A program made the translations under genes and the position numbers. The notes under the pieces were generated by a model. That model had not been told where the DNA came from, made no database searches, and saw only the letters and a list, made by a program, of their open reading frames with translations. A stretch of DNA of 64,000 bases from Sulfurovum sp. (lineage in GTDB: Bacteria; Campylobacterota; Campylobacteria; Campylobacterales; Sulfurovaceae), in the NCBI GenBank assembly GCA_030949725.1, contig JAUZSE010000006.1, positions 1 through 64,000 of the forward strand, written 5' to 3'. This document shows, in pieces, positions 22,819 through 34,101 of this stretch (the stretch's first letter is position 1; each line of letters opens with the position of its first letter).

Positions 22819-24096
22819 GGACTAAAACATAAATAAAACCAAATTACTAGTACTTTTTAGGAATAGCAACATAATTCCAAAGTGGTAAATGTATATCAAA
22901 GATAATTTTCATATTCTCTTTAAAGCCCTCTGCATATTTTCTTTTTGTATGAAATACCTTATCAAGAATAGAACTAAAAACTTTCAATCCTGTAGTCGTT
23001 TTAGTTTGTGCAATAAGGGTATTTACTAACTCTACACTTGTAAAAATGACTCCTTGTAAAGCTCTTGTGATATGAGGGAATAGGCGATGTTCTATAGGAT
23101 TATACTTTGATGTATAAGGAGGATAATGAGCAATACGAATTTCAATTTGTAATTCCTCTGATAACTTCTGTAAATCTTCTTTAAAAATATAGTGACGAGA
23201 GCTATTACTGCCCCCACCATCGCACAGTAGTAGCAGTTTATCATGTCCTTGATATTCAATATATCCATAATTTAACCACCAATTTTTGATAGATTCACAA
23301 GCAAATTCACTGGTATCAGCACTTGTCCCTATGGTAATATAACCAATATTTAGGTTTATATCATACAGCCCATAGGGGACAATTTTTCCCTCTGCGTAAG
23401 AAGGAAAATCATGGTCTTTAACTTTAATTATCTCTTGAGTATACAGTTTACCTTCTCGGTATAAATTTCCTAAAAACTCTTTTTTTTACATCCATACTCA
23501 AAACAGGATTCCCCTCTTTCTTATATTCTTCTTTTAGTTTTTCAATATTTTTAAATTGCTCATCTCTATTTGCAACATCTACTTTTCCTGAAAGTGTTTT
23601 AAATGCTTGTCGCTTACGAAAATGATGTTTTTTAAGAGTTGTTTCACTATATCCACATCAACTACAAAACCTTTCTCTGACAATCTAGTTTGTAGCTCTT
23701 TCCGTGATAAATTTGTCCACTTTATCGTCTCATCCATCGGTGAACCTGCTGTACTCTCTGCGATAACCTCTAGGAATGCTTCGTCTAAGCCTTCTCTTGT
23801 GAGCAATATAGACTTTCTTCCTCCTCCCTCTTCTCTTTGTCTTTTATTATCTTTATCTAATTCTGTTCTTAACTCTTTTTGTCCTCTTGACACACCACTA
23901 TAGTCACATTCAAAGATTTCGCATATATAGCTTATCCCTCCATGACTTAATTTGGTTGCTTCTATTCCTGCGTAGCGTCTTCTGTCTTTCTCTGATAAAC
24001 TTTTATATAGATTTAGCATTTGCTCTTCTATTTCTTTTGGGTACTTTTTCATAAATAGTATTTTAGCTTATTTTGGGTTTGTTTATCTTGTTGTCC
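22819..24096 (-). mobile_element. ISAzo13-like insertion sequence, copy 1 (1278 bp, defective)
   Basis: Ends GGACTAAAACATAAATAAAACC / GGACAACAAGATAAACAAACCC; TAA on both sides as a likely 3-bp target duplication; transposase in two frames (23579..24052 and ~22847..23490), with an extra T in the T-run at ~23480. Confidence 0.88.
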
Positions 24097-24315
24097 TAAG
24101 CTACTTAGATGACAATGTTACTGTGATGCATTTTAATGTGTCTAGTGATGCAAATAATTCTCAAACTTCTTTTTTACAACACACAAGAAGAAAGAGATGC
24201 AGATATAAGTACTTCTACTAAGGTGAATCCTGCGGTACTTATGTATTTGTTGAATTAGGTTACCTTTTTACCTTCCTTGCTTCTAGCTAGACTAGAGGTA
24301 AGGTTTTATTAGTCA

Positions 24316-27300
24316 TTAAAAAACCTCTAAAAACTCCACTCCATTTTTAGAGCCAAGCAGTAAAAAGCTTCTTAATTTAGGAATGCTTTTTACTTTATCA
24401 AGTGTCTTATAGCCTTCTATTTGCTCTAAACCTTCTTTTTTAACACTTTCATAATTATCGCTATTTTTGTAACCCCCTAAATAACCCCACCAACCCAATA
24501 TTAAGCAAAGCATCACACAGCTAAAATAAGCAAAAAACATCACATAAAAAAGTCATTTACTAACCAAGTATAGTAGTAGTTTTAGCTATAATAGCACTAT
24601 GAAAACAGAGCTTATTGATATAGAAAAACTACAAGAAATCATTATAAATCAAGCTCAAGAAAGCAGTGTTCAAAAAGAACAAATTACTACTCAAGAAAAA
24701 AGAATACAAACCCAACAAATTGAAATAAATCACCTAAAAGAAAAGATAGATTACCTCATACGTCAACACTTTACCTCCAAAAGTGAAAAACTAAACCCTA
24801 ACCAACCAACTCTCTTTGAAGACAATGAAGAGAGTATTGAAGTAGTAGAAGATGAAGAGATTGAAATAACATTCAAAAGAAAGAGAGGTGGAAGAACTTC
24901 TCCACCTACTGATATACCAAGAGTAAGAGTAGAGCACGATATCAGTGATGATGAGAAGATATGTAGCTGTGGTGATACAATGCACAAGATTAAAGAACTT
25001 GTATCAGAACAATACGATATAGTACCTGCAAAATTTCAAGTCATACAAAACGTTAGATTCGTATATGGTTGTAGATGTGGAGAGAAACCAAGCACAACAG
25101 CATTGGCATACATTTATCCTCCCAAAGACACAAGTAACCGCTTCATTCTTAGCAACTATTGCTGTACAAAAGTTTGAAGATGCATTGCCACTGTACAGAC
25201 AAGCTAAAATTTATAAAAATAGATTTGGGGTTGCATTCAATGATACGACACTCTCTAATTGGATGATAAAAGCTTCTGAAAAACTAAAACATTTTAAAGA
25301 AAAACTCAAAGAGAGACTCCTAGAGAATGAATATATACAAGCAGATGAGACGACACTTCAAGTAGTGAATGCACACAAAGGCAAAGCAACAAAAAATCCT
25401 ATATATGGCTAGGTGTAGGAATGGATAAATATAAAATTGTCTATATGCACTATGCCAATAACAGGAGTGCAGTGGCAGCGACCGCACTCCTCGAGGGCTT
25501 TAGTGGTTTTCTACAAACAGATGGATACGCTGGATATAATGATGTGGTCAAGACAAATGATATGACACATCTAGCTTGCTGAGAACCACGCTAGACGAAA
25601 GTTTGCAGATATAGTCAAATCAGGAGTCAGTGACCCACAAAGTAAGAGTTATGCACAAGAAGCCATAACACTCATACAGAAACTCTATAAAATAGAAAAA
25701 GAGATAAAAGATGATCCTCCTGATAAAAAGTTAATTATCAGAAAGAGAAATCTCAACCTATCATCAACACTATAAGAGAATGGATTAACACAAAGTTCTA
25801 TAAAGCACAAGAACTTGGTGGTGCTATTGCTAAAGCATTTGTGTATCTCAATAATCAATTTCCTAAGCTAAAAGTCTATCTTACTGATGGAAGACTCAAT
25901 ATTGATAATAATGGAGCAGAAAACCATATAAGACCTATGGTACTTGGTAGAAAGAATTGGTTATTTGCTACTTCTGTGAAAGGTGCTGAGGCTATTGCTA
26001 CTTGGTACACTATTATAGAGACTGCTAAGGCTAATGGATTAGAACCCTATCACTACTTGAAGTATCTTATGACTGAGTTTCCTTATTATCAAAGAGATGG
26101 TAGGGATATTGAGGCGTTGTTACCTTGGAATGTAAGTGCTGATGGGATAGTTAGGATTTCTTAGAGGTTGGTTGGTGGGGTTATTGTGGGGGTTACCTTT
26201 TTTTCATCCATTTTAATTCAAACAAATAGTTGTTAGGTACTTTTTCATCGCGTCCTATGAGTAAAATATCAGGATACTTGTTGTCAAGTTCTGGTTGAGA
26301 GTCGATGAAGTAAAAAGAAGCAAAACTAAGCAATGAAAGCGTAATGACTTGAAAATATTTTTCTCTAAAACCGTAATAGTCTCTGTTTGAGAGTGTTTTT
26401 ATGACAACATTGAGTTGCGTGTTAAAAGGGTCAATCTTACCTTGTGCTAAATCAATTAAGAGAGCTTGAATATCAGTGAGTCCTGCAAGATTATTTCTGT
26501 TTTTAAGCTCAATGGCAAAGTAATTAAAATAGAGAATTTTAATGACATAATTGGGTACTTTAAATTCTAAAATCTCTCCAAAAGCTTCATTTTTAATAGT
26601 AATAAACCCCATAGAATAAATAAGCGTAATAAAGTCATCTCGTGTAAAGTCTTGATTTAAATCATATCGGTCTTTGATTTCACCTGTAATGCTATTGTTT
26701 TCTATGAGTTCTTCTAAGACTTTATAGTTTCGCTCACTGTCTCCAATGTTAAAGAGTTTCATAATGGCTTTGTAATCACTTGCTACATTGGAGTCTAACA
26801 TCTTTGTGGGCATCGTACAATCAGTATAGTCAAACCTTGAAATAAAATAGTTAACTAAAGTTGCATTATAGACTCTTTCCTTAGCTTTTATATTAAAGAG
26901 ATAACCATTGTACCACTCTTTTATCTTAGCTAAAAGTTGTTCCTTGTCTATGTTTGGACAAGTCTTAAAAATAGAATTTTCCAATGAAAGCTCTACTTCT
27001 TTTTGACTAAATCCTGCCATCAGATTAAATGCTTGATGATTTGAGATATTACTCACAATATTAAACCCAGAACTCAAACTATCAAGTGTAATGGGCGTTA
27101 CTCCTGTAATGAACATCTTTTGAACCACACCTGTCCCAGTAGCACTTTTAAGCACTTCATAAAAGCTTCTTACAAAACCACCTTTCCCAACTATGTCTAA
27201 AAAGTCTTCCATCTTGTAAGCTAAGATGGCATTGGCAAATTGGTCGTATTCGTCTATGAGTAGATAGATGTTATCTTCTTTTACAATTTTGAAAAAACGG

Positions 27301-27746
27301 TTAATCATAGAAGAGGGAGATTTTAACTCTCTTAGTTCTTCTACTTGTTTATTTGCATAGCCATAATTTTTTAAATATATGCTACAACTGTCAAAAATTT
27401 TATTACCAAACTCTCTATAAATTAAATCTACACCATTATCAATATTGATACCAGAAAACTCAAAAAACAAAATGCGAAAGCTATTTTTTAAAGGTGTAGG
27501 GTTTTTACCGATGTACGTATCGCAAAACATTACTTCAAATTCATTTTTACTATTTTCATCATAATAATATTGTAAAGTAGAAAGAAAAAGAGATTTTCCA
27601 AAACGTCGTGGGCGTAAAAAGATTACAAAACTTTCATTAAGATTTTCTAGTGTTTCTATAAATTCAGTCTTATCCACATAAAGATAATCATTATTAATCT
27701 TTATCTTTTGAAAATTACTTTCACCATATATTATTTTCTTCATCAT
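24316..27746 (-). pseudogene. AAA-ATPase-like / PD-(D/E)XK nuclease-superfamily gene split by an IS66-type element
   Basis: 26193..27746 ends prematurely at FELKWMKK at the IS boundary; the missing tail is on the other side (NSDNYESVKKEGLEQIEGYKTLDKVKSIPKLRSFLLLGSKNGVEFLEVF, within ORF 24316..24543); homologous to 12276..13940. Confidence 0.87.
24469..26196 (+). mobile_element. IS66-family element with TnpC-type transposase only, degenerate
   Basis: Inverted ends GTAACCCCCTAAATAACCCCACCAACC / GTAACCCCCACAATAACCCCACCAACC; flanks CTATTTTT and CTTTTTTT (8 bp, one mismatch); IS66 transposase pieces 24599..25177, 25065..25412, 25841..26164 (NGAENHIRPMVLGRKNWLF). Confidence 0.9.
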
Positions 27747-28084
27747 TAGCCCTTTACATACTATCTTCTAAGTATATCTAATCTTGATAAATAGCGATAA
27801 AACTATCGCTTAAAATATTATTAGCATAGAGTTCTACTAATCAACCGTATTTGCATTATCAAACACATTATTTTCAAAATTAGATACTTTTGAAAAAAGT
27901 TCTGTTTTTCTGTTCAAGCATATCACCTAACAAGCTAATACCCCACGAACTAAGTAAACCTTATATCATCAAAAGGTTTTTTATACAGTTTTAGCATTGT
28001 TTCCCAACTTGAAGTTGGGAATGTCCTAGAACGCGTAGGGTCGGTTTACCGACCACTTAATGCAAGAGAATATTTAACCTCCTT

Positions 28085-28163
28085 CATAACATATCAGAGT
28101 GGCAAAGTAGTAGCAAAAGAATTTTTGCTTTGATACTACTTTGATTTTTTGGTTTGGTATAAT
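28085..28163 (+). promoter_or_regulatory. Dispersed promoter cassette copy C: palindrome 28103-28143 plus TATAAT 28158-28163
   Basis: Near-identical to copies A and B, with the same palindrome-to-TATAAT spacing. Confidence 0.7.
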
Positions 28164-28333
28164 TTCTTTATTCATGAAGGAGTATAGTAGTTTTATAACT
28201 ACTCCAAAATAGAATAAATGAGTTGCTGTGTAATATGGTGGGATAATCTTATCAATAAGAGTAATTTTTCAATAAAAATAGCTTTTTATATTTAATCAGC
28301 CAAAACAATACAAACTTTATCAAAAGGATATAT

Positions 28334-29278
28334 ATGAAAAACTTTTCGAACAAAATAGCACTATTGCTATTTACAACCCTAACACTTCTTACTCTCTCAG
28401 GATGTGGAGGTACTAGCTCAGGAAATAATGATAGTGTTCCTGATACAACTAAACCTATAATAACTTTAACAGGTGAGTCTACAGTAAATATAGCAAAAGG
28501 AGTTACTTATAACGATGCAGGAGCTATAGCAAATGATACTGTAGATGGAGATATCACAGCGAAGATAATAAAAGGTGGTGATACCGTAGATACTAGTAAA
28601 ATAGGTACATATACTATTACTTATAATGTCACTGACAAAGCAAGTAATCAGGCAACAGAAGTGAAAAGAATAGTAATTGTAAGTGAAGCTTGCAACGCTA
28701 TGGTACATAATGGAGAAGAATATTGTCCTGTCACTTCACCAAATACAGGCAAAGTATGGCTAGATAGAAACCTTGGTGCTGCACAAGTATGCGAAACAGT
28801 TGATGATACTGCTTGTTATGGTGACTACTATCAGTGGGGAAGAAATTTTGATGGACATCAAGATATCATAAGTGGTACTACGGTTACACAAGCAACAGAT
28901 ATTAACAATGCAGGAAATGAGTTTATCACTAGTACGGGTGATTGGGCTTCAGTAGATTTAAATGGAAGCCAAAGAAGTGCTAATTGGTCTAAAACAGATG
29001 GAACTTCTATATGTCCTATAGGATATAGAGTGCCAACATATGATGAACTTGCAGCAGAAATGACACCTCTACAAAATTTTGTCGCTTTTAAGACTTTCTT
29101 AAAATTACCATCCACGGGTATCCGTAAATCTACTGATGGTATTATCTTTGAGAAAGATACTAAAGGTTACTTATTGTCTTCTGGTGCAAGTCTTGTAAGC
29201 TTCGGTACAATTGGTGGTACAGGTTCTGGAACTTTTCCTCGTGCTATGGGTGCACCCGTACGCTGTATCAAACATTAA
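28334..29278 (+). CDS. Lipoprotein with DUF5011-like Ig domain and FISUMP-like C-terminal domain
   Basis: Lipobox LSGCGG; GVTYNDAGAIANDTVDGDIT...GTYTITYNVTDKASNQA; VWLDRNLGAAQVCE...GYRVPTYDE...APVRCIK. Confidence 0.8.
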   Translation: MKNFSNKIALLLFTTLTLLTLSGCGGTSSGNNDSVPDTTKPIITLTGESTVNIAKGVTYNDAGAIANDTVDGDITAKIIKGGDTVDTSKIGTYTITYNVTDKASNQATEVKRIVIVSEACNAMVHNGEEYCPVTSPNTGKVWLDRNLGAAQVCETVDDTACYGDYYQWGRNFDGHQDIISGTTVTQATDINNAGNEFITSTGDWASVDLNGSQRSANWSKTDGTSICPIGYRVPTYDELAAEMTPLQNFVAFKTFLKLPSTGIRKSTDGIIFEKDTKGYLLSSGASLVSFGTIGGTGSGTFPRAMGAPVRCIKH

Positions 29279-29292
29279 ATTTTTTCTCATTC

Positions 29293-29321
29293 CCAAATTA
29301 TATTTGGGAATGGTAGATAGT
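29293..29321 (+). terminator. Hairpin CATTCCCAAATTATATTTGGGAATG, possible terminator
   Basis: Perfect stem immediately downstream of the 28334..29278 CDS. Confidence 0.5.
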
Positions 29322-29372
29322 ATATGTAGCAGTATTTTTGTATTTCTATGTATTTGGGATTGTATTTATATG

Positions 29373-29457
29373 TGGTACCACAGGTCGGATTCGAACCGAC
29401 ACGCCCTAAAGCAGAAGATTTTGAGTCTACCAAGTCTACCAGTTCCATCACTGTGGC
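29373..29457 (-). tRNA. tRNA-Leu (CAA)
   Basis: Cloverleaf read by hand: acceptor GCCACAG/CTGTGGT, anticodon loop CTCAAAA, T-arm GGTTCGAATCC, encoded CCA. Confidence 0.92.
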
Positions 29458-29616
29458 ACGTACGTTTAGAAAAAGTTCTAAATAACGTAAATGAGATTTT
29501 ACAGACTAAGTACTTAAATATCGTTTAGAATGCCTCTAAAAGATGATTTTATGTCAATATGAAAGTTTTTCATAGTTGCCTTATGTTAATTTGTTATAAT
29601 ATTCCCATTAATTAAT

Positions 29617-31880
29617 ATGAAGGTCACATTTTTGAAAATCACGATTATCATCACAGTAATACTATTTATATATGGGGCATTCTCAACCATTTTTTATGAG
29701 ACAGGTTTGGTAGGGAACATTGGGAAAGTAGTGGGTAACACCAATATGCATCTTTTTGGAATGTTGGCTTATGTCAATATATTTATTTTGTTCTATCCCC
29801 TTTATAAACTTTATAGAGACAAAGAGGCACGTAGAGATATTGATTTTTATTTGGGTTGGATATTGCTTTTTATTGCCATTATCATTTTAGAAGCATTGAT
29901 ACTAGACGTTGAGGATGTGGGTTTTTTGGGGACGCAGATTATTGAGTTTTTGATCCCATACATTGGTAAAGCAGGGCTGTGGTTACTTTGGCTTATGAGT
30001 ATGGCACTTTCTATGGTATTTATACTAGATGATGACTTTCATATTTCTAGTATCACACCCAATACATCCAATATATCTTTGGATTGGATGATGGAGGGTG
30101 TAAGTCTATTGAAAAGTATTCTTAAAAAAATATTTACAAACCCCTTTTCTTTCCCCTCACTTGAAGATGAGATGATGCCGGCACAGTACAAAAAAGAAGA
30201 GAAACCAACACGGCTACCTACTACCACAAAGAAAATAATCAAAAAAACTCTTACTAAAAAAATATTGGCTAAACCAGTGAAAGAAAAAGTCCGAAGTATT
30301 GATAAAATAGAGGATCCTGTAATTAATGAGATCCTTGAACTAGAACATGTAATGCAAAATAGTTTAGCAAAAGAAGAAGAAGTAGTAGTTAAGACCAGTT
30401 CAGATGTCGAGATAGTAGAAGAGTTGGAAGAGAACTCAAAACTTATGGATGCGATAGACAAAGGTGCTATTGCTGCTCCGAAGAATTTCAAATTACCTAA
30501 ACTTGATTTTTTACAAAAAGCACCTAAAGCCAGTAAAAAAATAAATGAAGATGAAATAGATAAAAAGATTGAAGATTTACTTTCCAAACTTGCACAGTTT
30601 AGAGTAGATGGTGATGTCATACGTACTTATAGTGGTCCTTTGGTGACAACCTTTGAATTTAAGCCCGCACCAAATGTAAAAGTCTCTAAAATTCTTGGGC
30701 TTCAAGATGATCTTGCTATGGCACTAAGCGCTGAGACTATACGTATACAAGCACCGATACCTGGGCGTGATGTGGTGGGGATAGAGATACCAAATTCAAA
30801 TATTGATACGATTTACCTGCGTGAAATACTAGAATCTAAGATCTTTCAAGAAGCATCTTCTCCTCTCACTGTGGCTTTGGGTAAGGACATCGTAGGTAAT
30901 CCGTTTATCACAGATATAAAAAAGTTACCTCACTTACTTATAGCAGGAACAACAGGTTCTGGTAAATCAGTGGGTATTAATGCGATGATCCTTTCTTTAC
31001 TTTACCGTAATGATCCCGATCAGTTAAAGCTGATGCTTATAGACCCTAAGATGTTGGAGTTTGCTGCGTATGAAGACATCCCTCATCTTATCACTCCTGT
31101 CATCACTGAGCCTGCTAAAGCCATAGCTGCCCTAGCTAACATGGTAGGAGAGATGGAAAGACGTTATAAGCTGATGGCAGATGCACGTACAAAAAACATA
31201 GAAAACTATAATGAGAAAGATGAAGAAGAACAGGAGAAGAAACATTTCCATTTATAGTGGTTGTTATCGATGAGTTGGCTGACTTGATGATGAGTGGTGG
31301 TAAAGAGGTGGAACATTCTATAGCAAGACTGGCACAAAAATCACGTGCTTGTGGTATACACCTTGTCGTAGCAACACAAAGACCATCTGTAGATGTAGTC
31401 ACAGGTATGATCAAAGCTAACCTGCCATCAAGACTAAGCTACAGAGTGGGATCACGTATAGACTCTAAAGTCATCTTAGATGCGATGGGTGCTGATAGTT
31501 TGCTTGGACGTGGAGATGGACTCTTTACACCTCCTGGATCTACAGGACTCGTACGTATACATGCACCATGGAATACAGAAGAAGAGATAGAAAAAGTAGT
31601 AGACTACATCAAAGCTCAGCGTGTGCCTGAGTATGATGAAACTTATCTGGTAGCAGGTGGTGCAGCAGCAGTAGCCAATGGAGGAGATGCCCCTATCGAG
31701 TTAGATGCACTGTATGAAGAAGCCAAGGCTGTGGTTTTGGGAGATAACAAAACATCTATCTCTTACTTACAACGTAAACTTCAAATAGGCTATAACCGTT
31801 CTGCAAACATCATAGAACAACTTGAAGCAAAAGGGGTTTTATCTCCTCCAAATGCTAAGGGAAATAGAGAAATAATATAA
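29617..31880 (+). CDS. ftsK: DNA translocase FtsK (apparent frameshift near 31240)
   Basis: LIAGTTGSGKSVGINAMI, MLIDPKMLEFAAYEDIPHL, VVVIDELADLMM, C-terminal gamma-like domain; frames join at GEETFPFIVVVIDE. Confidence 0.92.
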
Positions 31881-31943
31881 GGGTGTATATTTAACGATTA
31901 TAATTATAAAATAGTATGCTATACTAATTTATCCCTTTTAGAT

Positions 31944-33923
31944 ATGAGGTCAAAAACCGATATAAAGGAAAACAGAATGAGACAGTTTCGTATGATAATA
32001 ATATTTTTTATAGTGAGTTTAGTAGCACAGGCAGAGAATTATAGACTTACAAAGCCTGATGCGTGGCAAGAAGAGAAAACAGTCGATGCTATAAAAGCAC
32101 TCTATGGTACCAATGTCACGTATGAAGACAATCGCACGATAGTCATAGCACCAAGGTTAGCTGAGAATGGTGGTTCTATACCTATTAGCATTACCACAAC
32201 CATACCTGCAAAGAGTATTGCTGTATTTCAAGATGCAAATTCACGGGCATTGACCATCGTATTTTCAGTCAATGACAACCCAAAGCCTAGCTATAGTGTC
32301 AGGATAAAGATGCGTCAAACAGCCTATCTGACTGTTATTGTTGAGGGTAAAGATGGCAAGCTTTATTCTCATAAGAAAGAAATTGATGTTTCTATCGGTG
32401 GTTGTGGTGGTTCTTGTGGTTCTGCACCTGCTCCTTATGCAAGAAAATCCAAGGTATCTGCAAGAAATTATAGTAGCACATCCTATGTTGCTCCTCAAAA
32501 AATTGCAAGACCTATACCTAAAGTAGAGAGAGAACGCTATACGAGCTTTAATGAAAATACATTTAAAGAAGTAAAAAGTTCTCCTCTTTCTACTTTTTCT
32601 ACGGATGTAGATACTGCAAGTTATAGTAATGTACGTTCGTATATTATGGATAGAAAAGCAAAACCATCCAAAGATGCTGTACGTAGCGAAGAGATGATAA
32701 ATTATTTTAATTATGACTATGCCGAACCTAGCGATGCTAAACCTTTTGCGATTAACACCAGAGTAGGTCAAAGTATTTGGAATAAAGAAACACAGATTAT
32801 ACAGATAGGACTACAAACAAAAAAGGTAGATATAGAAGCACTTCCTGCAAGTAATTTGGTCTTTTTATTGGATGTTTCTGGCTCTATGCACAGACCTGAA
32901 TCTTTGCCATTACTTACGAAGTCTCTCAAACTTCTGACAAGAGAGTTACGTAAAAAAGATAAGGTTTCCATCGTGGTGTATGCTGGAAATACTGGACTTG
33001 TACTAGATAGAGCAAGTGGTGATGAAAAACAGAAAATCTATCAAGCACTGGATGCTCTAAGAGCAGGGGGTTCAACAGCAGGTGGTAGAGGTATACAATT
33101 GGCATACAATATAGCCCAAAAGTCCTTTATAGAGGGAGGTAATAATCGTATTATCTTAGCAACTGATGGCGATTTTAATGTGGGTCTTTCTTCTCATGAT
33201 GGTCTGATAGCGTTGATTGAAGAAAAACGTAAAAGTGGTATATTTCTCTCCGTATTGGGCTTTGGTAGGGGAAATACGAGACACAATACTATGGAACAAC
33301 TAGCCAACCATGGTAATGGGAACTATGCCTATATTGATACGCTTTTAGAAGCCAAAAAAGTCTTAGTTACTCAAATGAGTGGTACACTCTACACTGTAGC
33401 AAAAGATGTGAAAATCCAAGTTGAGTTTAACCCAAGTTACGTACATTCGTATAGACTCATTGGATATGAAAATAGAGTCATGGTAAATGAAGATTTTAAC
33501 AATGACAAAAAAGATGCAGGCGAGATAGGTATGGGGCATCGTGTGACAGCACTCTATGAAGTGGTTTTACAAAAAGAAGGGTTGGTGTCTAAGGTAGATA
33601 ATCTGAAATATCAACAGGCAACGGCTACTAAAAGTGATGAATTAGCCACCGTGAAAATACGCTACAAAAACGCAGATGGAAACACGTCTATACTTATGAG
33701 TAAAGTGATTAAAATAAATAGTGATGATATACAAAGTAATGACTATAACTTTGCACAGACTGTAGCAGGGTTTGGGATGCTCTTACGTGAGTCTAAATAT
33801 ACCAATGGATTAATCTATAAAACACTTATAGATATTGCTAAAGATTCAAAAGGTGAAGACTCAGAGGGCTATAGGGCAGAGTTTATACGTATGCTTGAAA
33901 TGGCTGAATTATTACAAAACTAA
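31944..33923 (+). CDS. YfbK-like von Willebrand factor type A domain protein
   Basis: FSTDVDTASYSNVRSYI, VFLLDVSGSM, FLSVLGFGRGNTRHNTMEQLANHGNGNYAYID. Confidence 0.87.
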   Translation: MRSKTDIKENRMRQFRMIIIFFIVSLVAQAENYRLTKPDAWQEEKTVDAIKALYGTNVTYEDNRTIVIAPRLAENGGSIPISITTTIPAKSIAVFQDANSRALTIVFSVNDNPKPSYSVRIKMRQTAYLTVIVEGKDGKLYSHKKEIDVSIGGCGGSCGSAPAPYARKSKVSARNYSSTSYVAPQKIARPIPKVERERYTSFNENTFKEVKSSPLSTFSTDVDTASYSNVRSYIMDRKAKPSKDAVRSEEMINYFNYDYAEPSDAKPFAINTRVGQSIWNKETQIIQIGLQTKKVDIEALPASNLVFLLDVSGSMHRPESLPLLTKSLKLLTRELRKKDKVSIVVYAGNTGLVLDRASGDEKQKIYQALDALRAGGSTAGGRGIQLAYNIAQKSFIEGGNNRIILATDGDFNVGLSSHDGLIALIEEKRKSGIFLSVLGFGRGNTRHNTMEQLANHGNGNYAYIDTLLEAKKVLVTQMSGTLYTVAKDVKIQVEFNPSYVHSYRLIGYENRVMVNEDFNNDKKDAGEIGMGHRVTALYEVVLQKEGLVSKVDNLKYQQATATKSDELATVKIRYKNADGNTSILMSKVIKINSDDIQSNDYNFAQTVAGFGMLLRESKYTNGLIYKTLIDIAKDSKGEDSEGYRAEFIRMLEMAELLQN

Positions 33924-34101
33924 ATCTAAAAGTAGGGTCTTTATTGTGACCCTACACAATTTTTATGGTTAATCTTCTAATAATTTGTAACCATCCGATA
34001 CATACCGAAACTCTCAACTATGCCCTCACTCTTTCCTATGAAAAATAAACCATATTTCTGCTAATATCAGCTTACAAATACTATATAAACAGGAGACCAA
34101 T

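Larger units (their letters stand above)
19649..24257 (+). pseudogene. RCC1-repeat / TSP3-like calcium-binding repeat surface protein, interrupted by an ISAzo13-like element
   Basis: ORF 19704..22832 has two blocks of RCC1 repeats (SLAIKSDGTLWAWG..N..GQLGDGTTT) each followed by a DxDxDG repeat segment; the frame resumes after the IS as ELSYLDDNVTVMHFNVSSDANNSQTSF; the signal peptide is disrupted by a 16-bp duplication. Confidence 0.85.

Noticed and set aside
23607-23903. 98-aa ORF antisense to the IS transposase, repeated at 39324..39620 and within 63484..63930
   Set aside because: Repetition only reflects IS copy number; it is antisense to a real transposase
24316-24543. 75-aa membrane-like protein
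   Set aside because: Chimeric ORF: N-terminal part is the IS66 end, C-terminal part is the displaced tail of the split ATPase/nuclease gene
29211-29528. 105-aa plus-strand ORF
   Set aside because: Overlaps the end of the 28334 CDS and runs antisense through tRNA-Leu
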